Below the pieces are notes generated by a model. It did no database searches. It saw only the letters and a list, made by a program, of their open reading frames with translations, and was not told the origin of the DNA. A stretch of 64,000 nt of DNA from Gemmatimonadota bacterium (GTDB taxonomy: Bacteria > Gemmatimonadota > Gemmatimonadetes > Gemmatimonadales > GWC2-71-9), in assembly GCA_009692185.1 (NCBI GenBank), contig SHZT01000006.1, forward strand, positions 62,001-126,000. The letters run 5' to 3'. Positions 1-8,187 of the stretch are shown here, piece by piece. Both the position numbers and the translations under genes were made by a program. The number at the start of each line of letters is the position of its first letter. Within the stretch, counting starts at the first letter, position 1.

Positions 1-360
1 ATGACGGCGGCCGAGATCTCGCTGGACGCACCGGTCGACCGGACAGATCGCGATGCAGCGACGCTGGGCGAGCGGTTCGCGGGACAGGAAGGCTCGGAAA
101 TCGAAGAGAACACCGAGTGCAAGCTGATGCGGGAGGGTATCGACGGCATTCTCAAGAAGTATCTCACCGCGCGCGAACGCAAAATCCTCTATCTCTACTA
201 CGGGCTCGAAGAAGGCTGCGAAGGCCTGACGCTGGAAAAGATCGGCGAGCTCATGGGTGTCACCCGCGAGCGCATCCGGCAGATCCGCGAGCGCGCCTTC
301 GAGAAGCTGCGCGAGTCGCCCGACGGCCGGCAGTTGAAGGGGTTCTGGCGCGCAGCCTAG
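1..360 (+). CDS. RNA polymerase sigma factor, RpoD/RpoS family (C-terminal part)
   Basis: Partial gene; the true start lies before the window, because group 1/2 sigma factors are about 290 residues or longer and only about 119 are visible. The visible part covers the end of region 3 and all of region 4. Region 4.1 reads LTARERKILYLYYGL, and the region 4.2 helix-turn-helix that contacts the -35 box reads LEKIGELMGVTRERIRQIRE, ending with a FEKLR motif. It would direct core RNA polymerase to housekeeping or stress promoters. An in-frame ATG at base 1 is coincidental. Whether it is the primary sigma or a group 2 paralogue cannot be decided without the N-terminus. Confidence 0.9.
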   Translation: MTAAEISLDAPVDRTDRDAATLGERFAGQEGSEIEENTECKLMREGIDGILKKYLTARERKILYLYYGLEEGCEGLTLEKIGELMGVTRERIRQIRERAFEKLRESPDGRQLKGFWRAA

Positions 361-389
361 CACCCGACTGACGTCTCGCCGGCACCCAT

Positions 390-421
390 CGGGGCCCGGG
401 CCAAGCGCTCGGGCCCCGTTT
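390..421 (+). terminator. Probable intrinsic terminator after the sigma factor gene
   Basis: Two perfectly complementary 9-base arms, CGGGGCCCG at 390-398 and CGGGCCCCG at 410-418, are separated by an 11-base loop and followed by TTTG. The T tract is short, so termination may be inefficient. It sits between the sigma gene stop and glcD. Confidence 0.55.
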
Positions 422-433
422 GCCGTGCGGGAG

Positions 434-448
434 TATCTTTTCTCCATG
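434..448 (+). promoter_or_regulatory. -10 box of a probable leaderless promoter for glcD
   Basis: TATCTT at 434-439 ends exactly 7 bases before the A of the ATG at 446, the position expected if transcription starts on the start codon. There is no convincing -35 box. The same arrangement recurs at several first genes in this window. Confidence 0.4.
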
Positions 449-1876
449 AGCACCGTGCTCGACTCCCTGTCCGGCATCGTTGGTGAACGCTGGGTCCGCA
501 CCGCGGGACCTGCGCTGGACACCTACGCGAGCGACGGTCTCCCCACGATCAACTCACCACCCCGCGCCGTCGTGATACCTGGGAACCGCGATGAAGTGAT
601 CGCGGTCGTCCGCACGCTGGCCGCGGCGAACGTTCCGTTTGTCGCGCGGGGCGCGGGAACGGGACTCTCGGGTGGCGCGGTGGGCAACGACGCCAGTGTT
701 GTCATCGCGCTCACCCGCCTGAATCGCATCATCTCCGTGGACACGGTCAACCGCCGCGCCACCGTCGAACCCGGCGTGGTAAACGCCCGCCTTTCCGACG
801 CCACTCGGCCGCACGGCCTGCACTATGCCCCGGACCCCTCAAGCCAGGCGGCATGCACCATCGGCGGAAACGTGGCGGAGAATGCCGGCGGCCCGCATTG
901 CCTCAAGTACGGCGTCACGTCCAACCACATTCTCGAACTCGAAGTCGTCCTGCCGGACGGCGAGCTGATCACGCTGGGGTCGCCCGCGGGTGAACCGTGG
1001 GGCCCCGACCTGGTGGGACTCTTTGTCGGCAGCGAAGGCATGTTCGGTATCGCCACGCGCATCACGGTCCGGCTTCTGCCCATCCCCGGCTCGATTCGCA
1101 CACTGCTCGCCGATTTCTCCTCCGTGCGGCAGGCGGGCGAGGCGGTCTCGGCCGTGATCGCCTCGGGCATCATGCCGGCGGCGCTCGAGATGATGGACCA
1201 GAGCTGTGTGCAGGTGGTCGAGGCCTCGATCTACGCCGCGGGCTACCCAACCGATGCCGCGGCCGTGCTGCTCGCCGAGTTCGACGGCGAAAGCGAAGCC
1301 GCAGTTGACGCAGAAAGCGCGCAGATTGCGCAGATACTTCAGGCAAACGGGGCGCGCAGCGTGCGCACCGCCACCACTGCGGCAGACCGTGCGCGCCTGT
1401 GGCAGGGCCGCAAGAAGGCGTTCGGCGCCCTCGGCCGCATCAGCCCGGACCTCGTCGTGCAGGACGCCGTCGTTCCCCGCTCCGCCCTGCCGGACGTGCT
1501 CGATGAAATTGCGGCCATCGCGAAGCGGTACCGGATTAGGGTGAGCAACGTGTTCCACGCGGGCGACGGCAACCTGCACCCCAACCTGTCCTTCGACGGC
1601 CGGAACGCCGACGAGCGCCGCCGGGTGGAAGAAGCTGCGGGCGCGATCATGGAAGCGTGCATCGCCGCTGGGGGAACCATCACGGGTGAGCACGGGGTGG
1701 GAAGCGACAAGCTGCGCTACATGCCGCTCATATTCGACGCCGAGACGCTCACGGTCATGCGGGACACGCGCCTTGCGTGGGACCCGGCGGGACTCGCGAA
1801 TCCTGGCAAGGTCGTGCCCATTCATGCCTGTCGTGAATGGCACGCCGGTGGCCGTGCGCGGAAGGCGGTCGCCTGA
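446..1876 (+). CDS. glcD: Glycolate oxidase FAD subunit GlcD
   Basis: Flavoprotein of about 476 residues that oxidises glycolate to glyoxylate, working with GlcE and GlcF at the membrane. An FAD_binding_4 (PCMH) domain covers about residues 35-175, with the GAGTGLSGGA flavin loop. The FAD-oxidase C-terminal domain covers about 210-455, with HAGDGNLHP near 371 and GEHGVGSDK near 414. Its length matches the family. The ATG at 446 is preferred over a GTG at 425 because a TATCTT box precedes it at leaderless spacing. The stop overlaps the next ATG by one base (TGATG), giving the operon glcD-unknown-glcE-glcF-ygfZ. A D-lactate or other 2-hydroxyacid dehydrogenase would look similar, but the E and F subunits favour glycolate. 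Confidence 0.92.
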   Translation: MSTVLDSLSGIVGERWVRTAGPALDTYASDGLPTINSPPRAVVIPGNRDEVIAVVRTLAAANVPFVARGAGTGLSGGAVGNDASVVIALTRLNRIISVDTVNRRATVEPGVVNARLSDATRPHGLHYAPDPSSQAACTIGGNVAENAGGPHCLKYGVTSNHILELEVVLPDGELITLGSPAGEPWGPDLVGLFVGSEGMFGIATRITVRLLPIPGSIRTLLADFSSVRQAGEAVSAVIASGIMPAALEMMDQSCVQVVEASIYAAGYPTDAAAVLLAEFDGESEAAVDAESAQIAQILQANGARSVRTATTAADRARLWQGRKKAFGALGRISPDLVVQDAVVPRSALPDVLDEIAAIAKRYRIRVSNVFHAGDGNLHPNLSFDGRNADERRRVEEAAGAIMEACIAAGGTITGEHGVGSDKLRYMPLIFDAETLTVMRDTRLAWDPAGLANPGKVVPIHACREWHAGGRARKAVA

Positions 1877-2259
1877 TGGCTATCCCGACGCGGTGGCGCA
1901 CCACGTTCGAGGAGCAGATCGCCGACGCGCGGCGCCGCGTGGACGCGGCCGAGGCTCAGCTCGCGAAAGGCGAAGGCCAGCGCGCGTTGCAGGATCTCTA
2001 CCCCGCCGTCGTCGCGGCTGCGACCGTACGGGTGTGGCTCGAGCACCCGCCTTGGGTGCGCCAGCTCTCGACGCAGGAACTCCAGCGGAAAACGCGGGAC
2101 GCCTTCCCGAACCTGTTTGCCGGAATGGCCTCGCTCGACATGAAGGACGTACTCAACAGTCCCTGGCCGGCCGACGCGGTCCGGCCATACCACGCCGAAG
2201 CCCAGGCGTTCATCCGCAAGACGCAGGAGCAGTTCGAGGCATGTCTGGCGCAGAGCTGA
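1876..2259 (+). CDS. Hypothetical protein inside the glycolate oxidase operon
   Basis: A 127-residue soluble protein with no signal peptide or membrane segment. Its first half is helical and charged (EEQIADARRRVDAAEAQLAK), followed by aromatic and proline-containing segments such as VWLEHPPWVRQL. I do not recognise the family. The ATG at 1876 overlaps the glcD stop. The gene ends 19 bases inside glcE, so it must be co-translated with the oxidase subunits. A role in assembling or stabilising the GlcDEF complex is possible but rests on position only. Confidence 0.75.
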   Translation: MAIPTRWRTTFEEQIADARRRVDAAEAQLAKGEGQRALQDLYPAVVAAATVRVWLEHPPWVRQLSTQELQRKTRDAFPNLFAGMASLDMKDVLNSPWPADAVRPYHAEAQAFIRKTQEQFEACLAQS

Positions 2260-3455
2260 CGATCGAGCGGCGGGTGCGCTCGCTGCTGGGGCCCGACGGC
2301 GTGGTGGATACCAATCCGGCGGGGGTCCCGCGCGTCGCCCCCCGCACGACCGAGGCCTGCGCCCTGATTCTCGAGGCGGCAGCCAGCCACGGCTGGCACG
2401 TGCGTCTCGGCGGCGGGTCGCGCTGGACGTCCGACGACGCCCCTGCCGACCTCACCCTGTCGACGCGCGGCCTGACCCGCGTGACCCGTGTGTCCCCGCC
2501 CGACCTCATGGCCACGGCCGAGGCCGGTATCCGGTGGTCTGAACTCAAGCGCGCGCTGGCGGATCACGGCGCGTGGTTGCCGTGGGATCCTCCCGGGGCT
2601 GACCGGTCGCTCGGGTCCATCATCGCGACCGGCACCGCTGGCCCGCTTCGGTCAGGATTCGGCAGCGTGCGGGACCACCTGCTGGGCCTCACCCTGGTCA
2701 CCGGTGACGGGCGCATCGTGCGGCCCGGCGGACAGGTCGTGAAGAACGTCGCCGGGTTCGACCTCACGCGGCTCGCCGCCGGGAGTTTCGGAGCGTTCGG
2801 TCTCATCACGGCCGTGCATCTCCGGCTTCGGAGCGTACCCCGTGCCGATGTCACACTGGCGCGTACGGGCACGCGAGACGAACTGCTCCAGATGGCGTTC
2901 GCGATTCGTGACGCAGGCGAGGCGCCCGCCGCGCTCGAGCTTGCGTCACCTGGCATCACCGGCGGCTCGTCGTGGACACTGGCCCTTCGGCTCGTGGGGT
3001 CGGAGGCCGCGGTGCACGAAGCACGGCGCGTCGCCGCCGGCACCGCCGGCAAGCTGGAAGAGCTCGCTCCGGCGGACGGCGCGGGATTCTGGAATACACT
3101 GGCCGAGAACGCCGCGCGCGGAGAGGTGACGCTCCGCCTGGGCGTCCTGCCGGCCGGCCTGGCGGACGCGCTGGACCTCGTCACCCATCACCTCGACGAA
3201 GAATGCCTCACGGCCACGATCGCCGGGGGTGCCGTCCGCTGGACCGGCGCCGGGTCCGCCGGGCAGCTGCGCCTTCTCCGCGCCGCGGCGGCACAGCGGG
3301 AGCTGCCGCTCACGATCGAGCGCGCTCCCTGGGACATTCTTTCCGCGCTGGGACATTTCGGCGCGTATCGCGAAGGCGTTGGCCGCCTCGTTGGCTCGCT
3401 GCGCCGCGTATTCGACCCCACGGGCGTGCTGGTGATTCCCGCGGGCGAGGGATGA
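2241..3455 (+). CDS. glcE: Glycolate oxidase subunit GlcE
   Basis: 404-residue FAD-binding partner of GlcD. It carries one PCMH-type FAD domain over about residues 15-200: a LGGGSRW loop, SLGSIIATGTAGPLRSGFG near 128-146, and VKNVAGFDLTRLAAGSFG near 165-182. The shortened C-terminal half (about 205-404) is typical of GlcE rather than GlcD. The ATG at 2241 overlaps the unknown gene by 19 bases, and the stop overlaps glcF by 4 (ATGA). The family is about 350-400 residues, so the gene looks intact. Confidence 0.9.
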   Translation: MSGAELTIERRVRSLLGPDGVVDTNPAGVPRVAPRTTEACALILEAAASHGWHVRLGGGSRWTSDDAPADLTLSTRGLTRVTRVSPPDLMATAEAGIRWSELKRALADHGAWLPWDPPGADRSLGSIIATGTAGPLRSGFGSVRDHLLGLTLVTGDGRIVRPGGQVVKNVAGFDLTRLAAGSFGAFGLITAVHLRLRSVPRADVTLARTGTRDELLQMAFAIRDAGEAPAALELASPGITGGSSWTLALRLVGSEAAVHEARRVAAGTAGKLEELAPADGAGFWNTLAENAARGEVTLRLGVLPAGLADALDLVTHHLDEECLTATIAGGAVRWTGAGSAGQLRLLRAAAAQRELPLTIERAPWDILSALGHFGAYREGVGRLVGSLRRVFDPTGVLVIPAGEG

Positions 3456-4711
3456 CGGCCAACGGCTTCGCCGGCCTCGACCCATGCGTCCACTGCGGTT
3501 TCTGCCTGCAGAGCTGCCCGACGTTCCTGGTCACCGGAGACGAGTCGGACAGCCCGCGTGGCCGGATCGTGCTCATGCGGGCGCTGGCCCGCGGCGACCT
3601 CGACGCCTCGGACCCCACCCTCCGCCTTCACCTCGATCGTTGCCTCGGCTGCCGTGGCTGTGAACCGGTGTGTCCGTCGGGCGTCGCGTACGGCGGAGCA
3701 CTCGAACACGCGCGTGCCGTCATGGCTTCCTCGCGCCCCGCATCCATCGTCACCCGGCTCGTGCTCGCCGTTATGGCCGATCCGCTCCTCCGCATCCCCG
3801 CGATGTTCCTCGCGCGCCTCGCGCGGCCGTTTGCGGCGTGGTTCGCGGGGAAATCACGGATCGGGTTTTCGTTCGGGATGCTGGCCGCAACGAAAACACG
3901 GCATAACGGCATGGCGGCATGGCGGCAGGGCGGTCCGTCCAGGAACGATGCCGCTCTGCCGCCATCCCGCGATGCGGTAGCCGTGTTCACTGGATGCATC
4001 ATGTCCGGCCTGTTTTCCCACGTGACCGACGCGACCCGGAGAACCTTGTCCGCCAATGGCTATGACGAGGTCACCGTGCCGGCGCAGGGTTGTTGTGGCG
4101 CCTTGCACGCGCACGCGGGCGCGCACGATGACGCGGTCGCGCTCGCGCGCACCAACGTCCGCGCCTTCGCAGGCGCGGGTGACGCGGCCATTGCCGTGAA
4201 CAGCGCCGGGTGCGGCGCCGCGCTCAAGGACTACGCCCGCTTGCTGGCCCATGACGACCTCGCGGACGAGGCGCGCGCGTTTGCCGGCCGCGTGCGGGAT
4301 GTATCCGAGTTGCTGTCGGCCAGGGGACCGCGGCCCGGCGCACGACTCGACGTCACGGTGGCGTACGACGCGCCGTGCCATCTCCTCCACGCCCAGCGCG
4401 TCGCCGACCCGCCGCTCGCGGTGCTCGACGCGATCCCCGGGCTCCGGCGTGTCTCCTACCCGGAATCGGAACTCTGCTGCGGGAGCGCCGGCATCTATTC
4501 CCTGCTGGAACCCGAGATGTCCCGCGCGGTGCTCGCGCGGAAGACCGAGGCGCTCCTCGCTTCCGGCGCGGACGTGGTGGCCACCGGGAACCCTGGTTGC
4601 GTGATGCAGATCGGCGCGGGCCTCAGGGCCGCCGGCCGATTCGTTCCGGTGGTGCACCCGGTCGAGTTGCTGGATCGCTCATACGCGGCCGCGGGTCTCT
4701 ATGACGGATGA
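3452..4711 (+). CDS. glcF: Glycolate oxidase iron-sulfur subunit GlcF
   Basis: 419-residue electron-transfer subunit passing electrons from GlcD/E to the quinone pool. Two ferredoxin-type [4Fe-4S] motifs lie at the N-terminus: CVHCGFCLQSCP near residues 11-22 and CLGCRGCEPVCP near 64-75. Two CCG cysteine-rich domains follow (GCCGALHAHAG, PCHLLHAQR, LCCGSAGIYS). The linker between the ferredoxin part and the first CCG domain contains a 93-bp inverted-repeat insertion, annotated separately, which keeps the frame. The start overlaps glcE by 4 bases and the end overlaps ygfZ by 11. Confidence 0.92.
   Translation: MTANGFAGLDPCVHCGFCLQSCPTFLVTGDESDSPRGRIVLMRALARGDLDASDPTLRLHLDRCLGCRGCEPVCPSGVAYGGALEHARAVMASSRPASIVTRLVLAVMADPLLRIPAMFLARLARPFAAWFAGKSRIGFSFGMLAATKTRHNGMAAWRQGGPSRNDAALPPSRDAVAVFTGCIMSGLFSHVTDATRRTLSANGYDEVTVPAQGCCGALHAHAGAHDDAVALARTNVRAFAGAGDAAIAVNSAGCGAALKDYARLLAHDDLADEARAFAGRVRDVSELLSARGPRPGARLDVTVAYDAPCHLLHAQRVADPPLAVLDAIPGLRRVSYPESELCCGSAGIYSLLEPEMSRAVLARKTEALLASGADVVATGNPGCVMQIGAGLRAAGRFVPVVHPVELLDRSYAAAGLYDG
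3895..3987. repeat. In-frame inverted-repeat microelement inside glcF
   Basis: The outer arms AACACGGC (3895-3902) and GCCGTGTT (3980-3987) are perfectly complementary. Inner 15-base arms at 3919-3933 and 3951-3965 match with one mismatch. The left half is built of ATGGCGGC-like tandem units. The total length of 93 bp is 31 codons, so the frame is kept. It encodes a low-complexity basic linker between the iron-sulfur and CCG domains. Confidence 0.65.
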
Positions 4712-5732
4712 GCTCGTGCCGGGCTCGCCCGTGTCCGCCCAGCCGGCCCCGTTCGTCGTGAGCCCGACGGAGGCTCCTTCGGCGCAGGCGGAGGCGCTGC
4801 TGTCCAGAGCGGTTGTCGCGGAAGCAGGCGTCCTGCTCGTGGATATCGTCGGGCCGGGCGCGGTGGCCTGCATCCAGGGACTGATGACCGGAGATCTCGA
4901 GGCGCCCGGTGACGGTGCGTTTGTCTACGGCGCCACGCTCACGCCCAAGGGCATGATCGTGTCGGACCTGTGGGCCGGGAGGACCGGGACGACGGTCACA
5001 CTCACCTACCCGGCATCCGCTCGCGAGACACTGTTCGACATGTTCAAGCGGCAGTTGCCGCCGCGGCTGGCCCGGGTCACCGACCGCGCCGGTGCGCAGG
5101 TCGTCCTGCGCATGGCTGGTCCTGCGGCCGTCGCGACGGCCGAACGCGCGGGGCTCTCGGTGCCCGCGCCGGGCCGCGTCGCGCGGAGCCCGTTTCGTCC
5201 TGCGGACTGCGTCATCAGCCGGCCCACGGGTGACCTTCCCTTTGCGCTGGAGATCCACGTGGCGCCGGAGAATTCGGCCGGCATGATGTCCGCGCTCAAT
5301 GTCGCCGGAGCCGTGACGGTGTCCGGGGCCGCCCTCGAACTCGGCCGCATTCTCGCGGGCTGGCCGCGGCTGGGCGCCGAGATCGATGAGAAAACACTTC
5401 CGCAGGAAGTCCGGTTCGACGAAATCGGTGGGGTGTCGTATACGAAAGGCTGCTACACGGGCCAGGAGACGGTGGCGCGACTCCACTTCCGGGGACATAC
5501 CAACCGCGTGCTCATCGGGCTCGCGTGGCAGGATGCCCCGGATGTGCATCAAGGCGCCGTGGTGCAAGCCGACCGTTCCGTTGGGCGCGTGACCAGCCTG
5601 GCGTGGTGCGGAGCGATCGAGCAATACGTGGGGTTGGCCCTCGTGCGGCGGGATACCGATCGGGATCAGCCGGTGCGCGCGGGCGAAGCGCCGGCGCGCA
5701 TCGTGGACCTGCCGTTCAAGCTGACGGCGTGA
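4701..5732 (+). CDS. ygfZ: YgfZ/CAF17-family folate-binding iron-sulfur maturation protein
   Basis: 343-residue GcvT-fold protein of the family that helps assemble or repair [4Fe-4S] enzymes in a tetrahydrofolate-dependent way. The family hallmark K-G-C-Y-x-G-Q-E is present as KGCYTGQE near residues 249-256, and the GcvT-type N-terminal half reads TPKGMIVSDLW near 73-83. It lacks the residues expected of a glycine-cleavage aminomethyltransferase operon context. The start overlaps glcF by 11 bases, so it is probably co-expressed with the iron-sulfur subunit, which fits a maturation role. It ends 12 bp from a convergent lipoprotein gene. Confidence 0.88.
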   Translation: MTDELVPGSPVSAQPAPFVVSPTEAPSAQAEALLSRAVVAEAGVLLVDIVGPGAVACIQGLMTGDLEAPGDGAFVYGATLTPKGMIVSDLWAGRTGTTVTLTYPASARETLFDMFKRQLPPRLARVTDRAGAQVVLRMAGPAAVATAERAGLSVPAPGRVARSPFRPADCVISRPTGDLPFALEIHVAPENSAGMMSALNVAGAVTVSGAALELGRILAGWPRLGAEIDEKTLPQEVRFDEIGGVSYTKGCYTGQETVARLHFRGHTNRVLIGLAWQDAPDVHQGAVVQADRSVGRVTSLAWCGAIEQYVGLALVRRDTDRDQPVRAGEAPARIVDLPFKLTA

Positions 5733-5744
5733 GGCGGGCGGGCC

Positions 5745-5930
5745 TTACCCTGGCCGCACGGTGTCGCGCGCCATCATGCTGTCGCCCCGGAGAGACCCGG
5801 AATCCACCCGGGTTGTCGTGTCCCTGGGCGGCGACGGCGCCGCCGCCGCGCCTGGCGGTGCCTCTTTCTTCCGATCGCCGCCACACGCCGTGATCAGCAG
5901 CACGCCCACGAGCATCATCACGCGTCTCAT
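5745..5930 (-). CDS. Small lipoprotein
   Basis: A 61-residue protein starting MRRVMMLVGVLLITACGG. It has a charged N-terminus, a hydrophobic core and a lipobox (ITAC) with the acylated Cys near residue 16. The mature part is short, Pro/Ala/Arg/Asp-rich and probably unstructured. I prefer the ATG at 5930 over an upstream one at 5978 because it gives a normal signal peptide and a TACGTT box sits 7 nt before it. The function is unknown. Confidence 0.6.
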   Translation of the reverse strand: MRRVMMLVGVLLITACGGDRKKEAPPGAAAAPSPPRDTTTRVDSGSLRGDSMMARDTVRPG

Positions 5931-5937
5931 GCGCGGC

Positions 5938-5943
5938 AACGTA
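5938..5943 (-). promoter_or_regulatory. -10-like box before the small lipoprotein
   Basis: On the minus strand TACGTT is followed by 7 nt and then the ATG, close to the spacing expected for a leaderless transcript. No clear -35 box was seen. Confidence 0.3.
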
Positions 5944-5981
5944 CGCCCGCCAGGCAGACCCCGGCAAGCGCGGGCCACGTG

Positions 5982-8171
5982 ATGTTTGACCCGAGTCTCA
6001 ACCGGCGGGACTTCCTCCTTGGCCTGGTCGGCGCCGGAACGCTCTCACTGCGCGGTCCGTCCGCGGGCGTCGTTCCCAGCGTTGCGGCCATTCCCACCGT
6101 GTTTTTTTCCCAGCCTGACGCTCGCACGTCGCTGGTCCGGTTCGTGGTCTCGAACTCGGACGCCGTGGCAGGGCGGCTCCGCGTCTACGACCAAACCCGC
6201 CGCCAGCTCGGCACCGCCGGCGTCATCGGTGTCGGCGGCCGCCTGTACGGCGAACTGTGGCTCCCGCTCGAGCGGGAAACGACCTACTTCACCGACCTCG
6301 AACTGCCGGGCGTGCGCGGCGTGATACGCTCGACGCACCGGGTGGAACCCCGGCGACGCTGGACCCTCTACTGGATCACGGTGGGCGACCCCGGCCACCT
6401 GGAAGGCACTGAGTACCTGGACCACCCCGCGTTCCTGGCGTCCGGCGCGCCGGACGCGGGCACCGCGGTTCTCGAGCCGGCGGGAAGCGCTGCGGGCCTG
6501 TCGTCCCTGCCGTTGATGCTCGCGGGCATGGGCGTTCACTACATGGTCCGCCGCAACGCATCGGATGCGGGACCCGTTCAGCTACGCGCCCGCGACGGGT
6601 CCAGCGTCACCATGCTGCCGGTCGCGCCGGGCGGAACACCGGACGAACTGGGGTTCTTCTCCGGCGGCGAGGAATTGTCGCGCCGAGTAGAACGGTGGGT
6701 CGAGTCGGTCGCGTCACTCCAGTCCGCCGGCCAGCGACAACCAGCCGCGCTCGTGGTGGGGAGCGTGCCGGGCGGTAGCCCACAGGTGGATGAATGGGCG
6801 ACCCGGTTCGCGTATCCCCGAATCGTCGTTGGCAAGCTGGAGGAGTTCACCGCCGGGATCCCGGCCAACCTCACTTCCACCACACCACCGGGCCCTGCCG
6901 CGCGCCGCCCCGGCGCGCCGCGCCCGCCGCGCGAAGAGATCTCCGCCGCGCGGGACGCGGAACGCCGCGCGAGGGTCGATCGCCTCGTCGCGCCACTCGC
7001 CGCGCGGCTCAGCGGCAGCAAGACCGGCCTGGCCGCGGTCGCCGCCCAGTTCGCGTTCCCAGAACACACCACGCTGGTGTTCAACCCTACGCCGTTCACC
7101 CGGAGCGACGTCGCCGCGATGCCCGACGGGACGGAGCGCGTCGTGGCAGATGTGCCCGCGACGGGCTACCTGTGCGTGAAGCGCGACGGCAGCGACAAGA
7201 CGACTGACCAGGGTGGGCGATGGGTGAGGGACGGCGATGAACTCGTTCTTCGGAGCCCGGCCCTCACGCTCCGGTTCGACCCCGCGACCGGAGCCATCCG
7301 GTCGGCGCGCGGGGCCAATGAACGGGAGTGGGTCCGGTCTGACGGGCCGGGATGGAACGCGTTCGACGGGTTCCGCCTGGAGGCGGTGACCCCGGAGCGA
7401 AACACGCTGGTTGGACAACGCCTGACGCTCGAGCGTGCCGGCCCGGCCCGCTCCCGGGTTTCGACGACGGTCACCTTGTACGACGCCCTGCCGTGGATCG
7501 ACATCCGGAACGAATTCACGCCGGGCGGAAACGCGACATCGGCATGCCTGTTCCCGTTCGCGCTCGAGCAACCCCGCGTGACCTGGGAAGTACCGGGTGG
7601 GTTCGAAATCGGCGCGGCGCCCGTGCGGGACCTGGTGCACCTCCGGTGGATCCGGCTCGAGTCGAATGAAGACGTCGTCTTCTTCCGCGGACTGGACGCG
7701 CCCGACGCTTCGGTCGATGAACGCGGCGTCCTGACCAGCGTTCCACCGACGGGCACGTCGCGATACCGGCTGGGTTTCGCGTCGCGCTTCACGCTGGCGG
7801 GGGATGCGTGGCGGTTCGGGTGGAGCACGGAACCGCTGGTGACGGTGCCCGTTCCGGGCACGGGCCCCGCAACGCTGGCGTCCTACGGATCGATGATCCA
7901 GATCGACCAGGGTGGGGTCGCCATCCTCGACCTCCGCACCGCGCGGGACCGGGACGGCGTCATCGTGCTGTTGCAGGAACTCCTGGGCACAACCCGCGAT
8001 GTGACCCTTGGCCATGGGCTCCTCGCGTTCACCGGAGGGAGGCGCGTGGACTTTCTCGAGCGTGACCTGGGACCCCTGCCCGACCTGGGTGGCAAGGGGG
8101 TGGCAGCCCCGCTAGCGGGCTACGGCATTACCGCGTTGCGGCTCACCGGCGTCGGGCTTGCTGGCGCATGA
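5982..8171 (+). CDS. Tat-exported GH38 (alpha-mannosidase)-like protein, probably non-catalytic
   Basis: About 729 residues. The N-terminus carries a twin-arginine signal, NRRDFLLGLVGAG. The middle resembles the GH38 core: LPLMLAGMGVHYMVRRN near 170-186 matches the segment before the substrate loop, and VDEWATRFAYPRIVVGKLEEF matches the end of the catalytic barrel. The C-terminal half (about 355-729) resembles the GH38 beta-domain, with FNPTPFTRSDV and LPWIDIRNEF. The usual His-x-Asp motif near the start of the GH38 barrel is not visible: WTLYWITVGDPGHLEG occupies that place. It could therefore be a carbohydrate-binding or dead homologue. A GTG immediately precedes the chosen ATG. Confidence 0.6.
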   Translation: MFDPSLNRRDFLLGLVGAGTLSLRGPSAGVVPSVAAIPTVFFSQPDARTSLVRFVVSNSDAVAGRLRVYDQTRRQLGTAGVIGVGGRLYGELWLPLERETTYFTDLELPGVRGVIRSTHRVEPRRRWTLYWITVGDPGHLEGTEYLDHPAFLASGAPDAGTAVLEPAGSAAGLSSLPLMLAGMGVHYMVRRNASDAGPVQLRARDGSSVTMLPVAPGGTPDELGFFSGGEELSRRVERWVESVASLQSAGQRQPAALVVGSVPGGSPQVDEWATRFAYPRIVVGKLEEFTAGIPANLTSTTPPGPAARRPGAPRPPREEISAARDAERRARVDRLVAPLAARLSGSKTGLAAVAAQFAFPEHTTLVFNPTPFTRSDVAAMPDGTERVVADVPATGYLCVKRDGSDKTTDQGGRWVRDGDELVLRSPALTLRFDPATGAIRSARGANEREWVRSDGPGWNAFDGFRLEAVTPERNTLVGQRLTLERAGPARSRVSTTVTLYDALPWIDIRNEFTPGGNATSACLFPFALEQPRVTWEVPGGFEIGAAPVRDLVHLRWIRLESNEDVVFFRGLDAPDASVDERGVLTSVPPTGTSRYRLGFASRFTLAGDAWRFGWSTEPLVTVPVPGTGPATLASYGSMIQIDQGGVAILDLRTARDRDGVIVLLQELLGTTRDVTLGHGLLAFTGGRRVDFLERDLGPLPDLGGKGVAAPLAGYGITALRLTGVGLAGA

Positions 8172-8187
8172 GGAAGAGACATTTATT

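Noticed and set aside
434..448. GTG at 425 as the glcD start
   Set aside because: It adds seven residues outside the conserved region and lies upstream of the likely -10 box; the ATG at 446 fits better.
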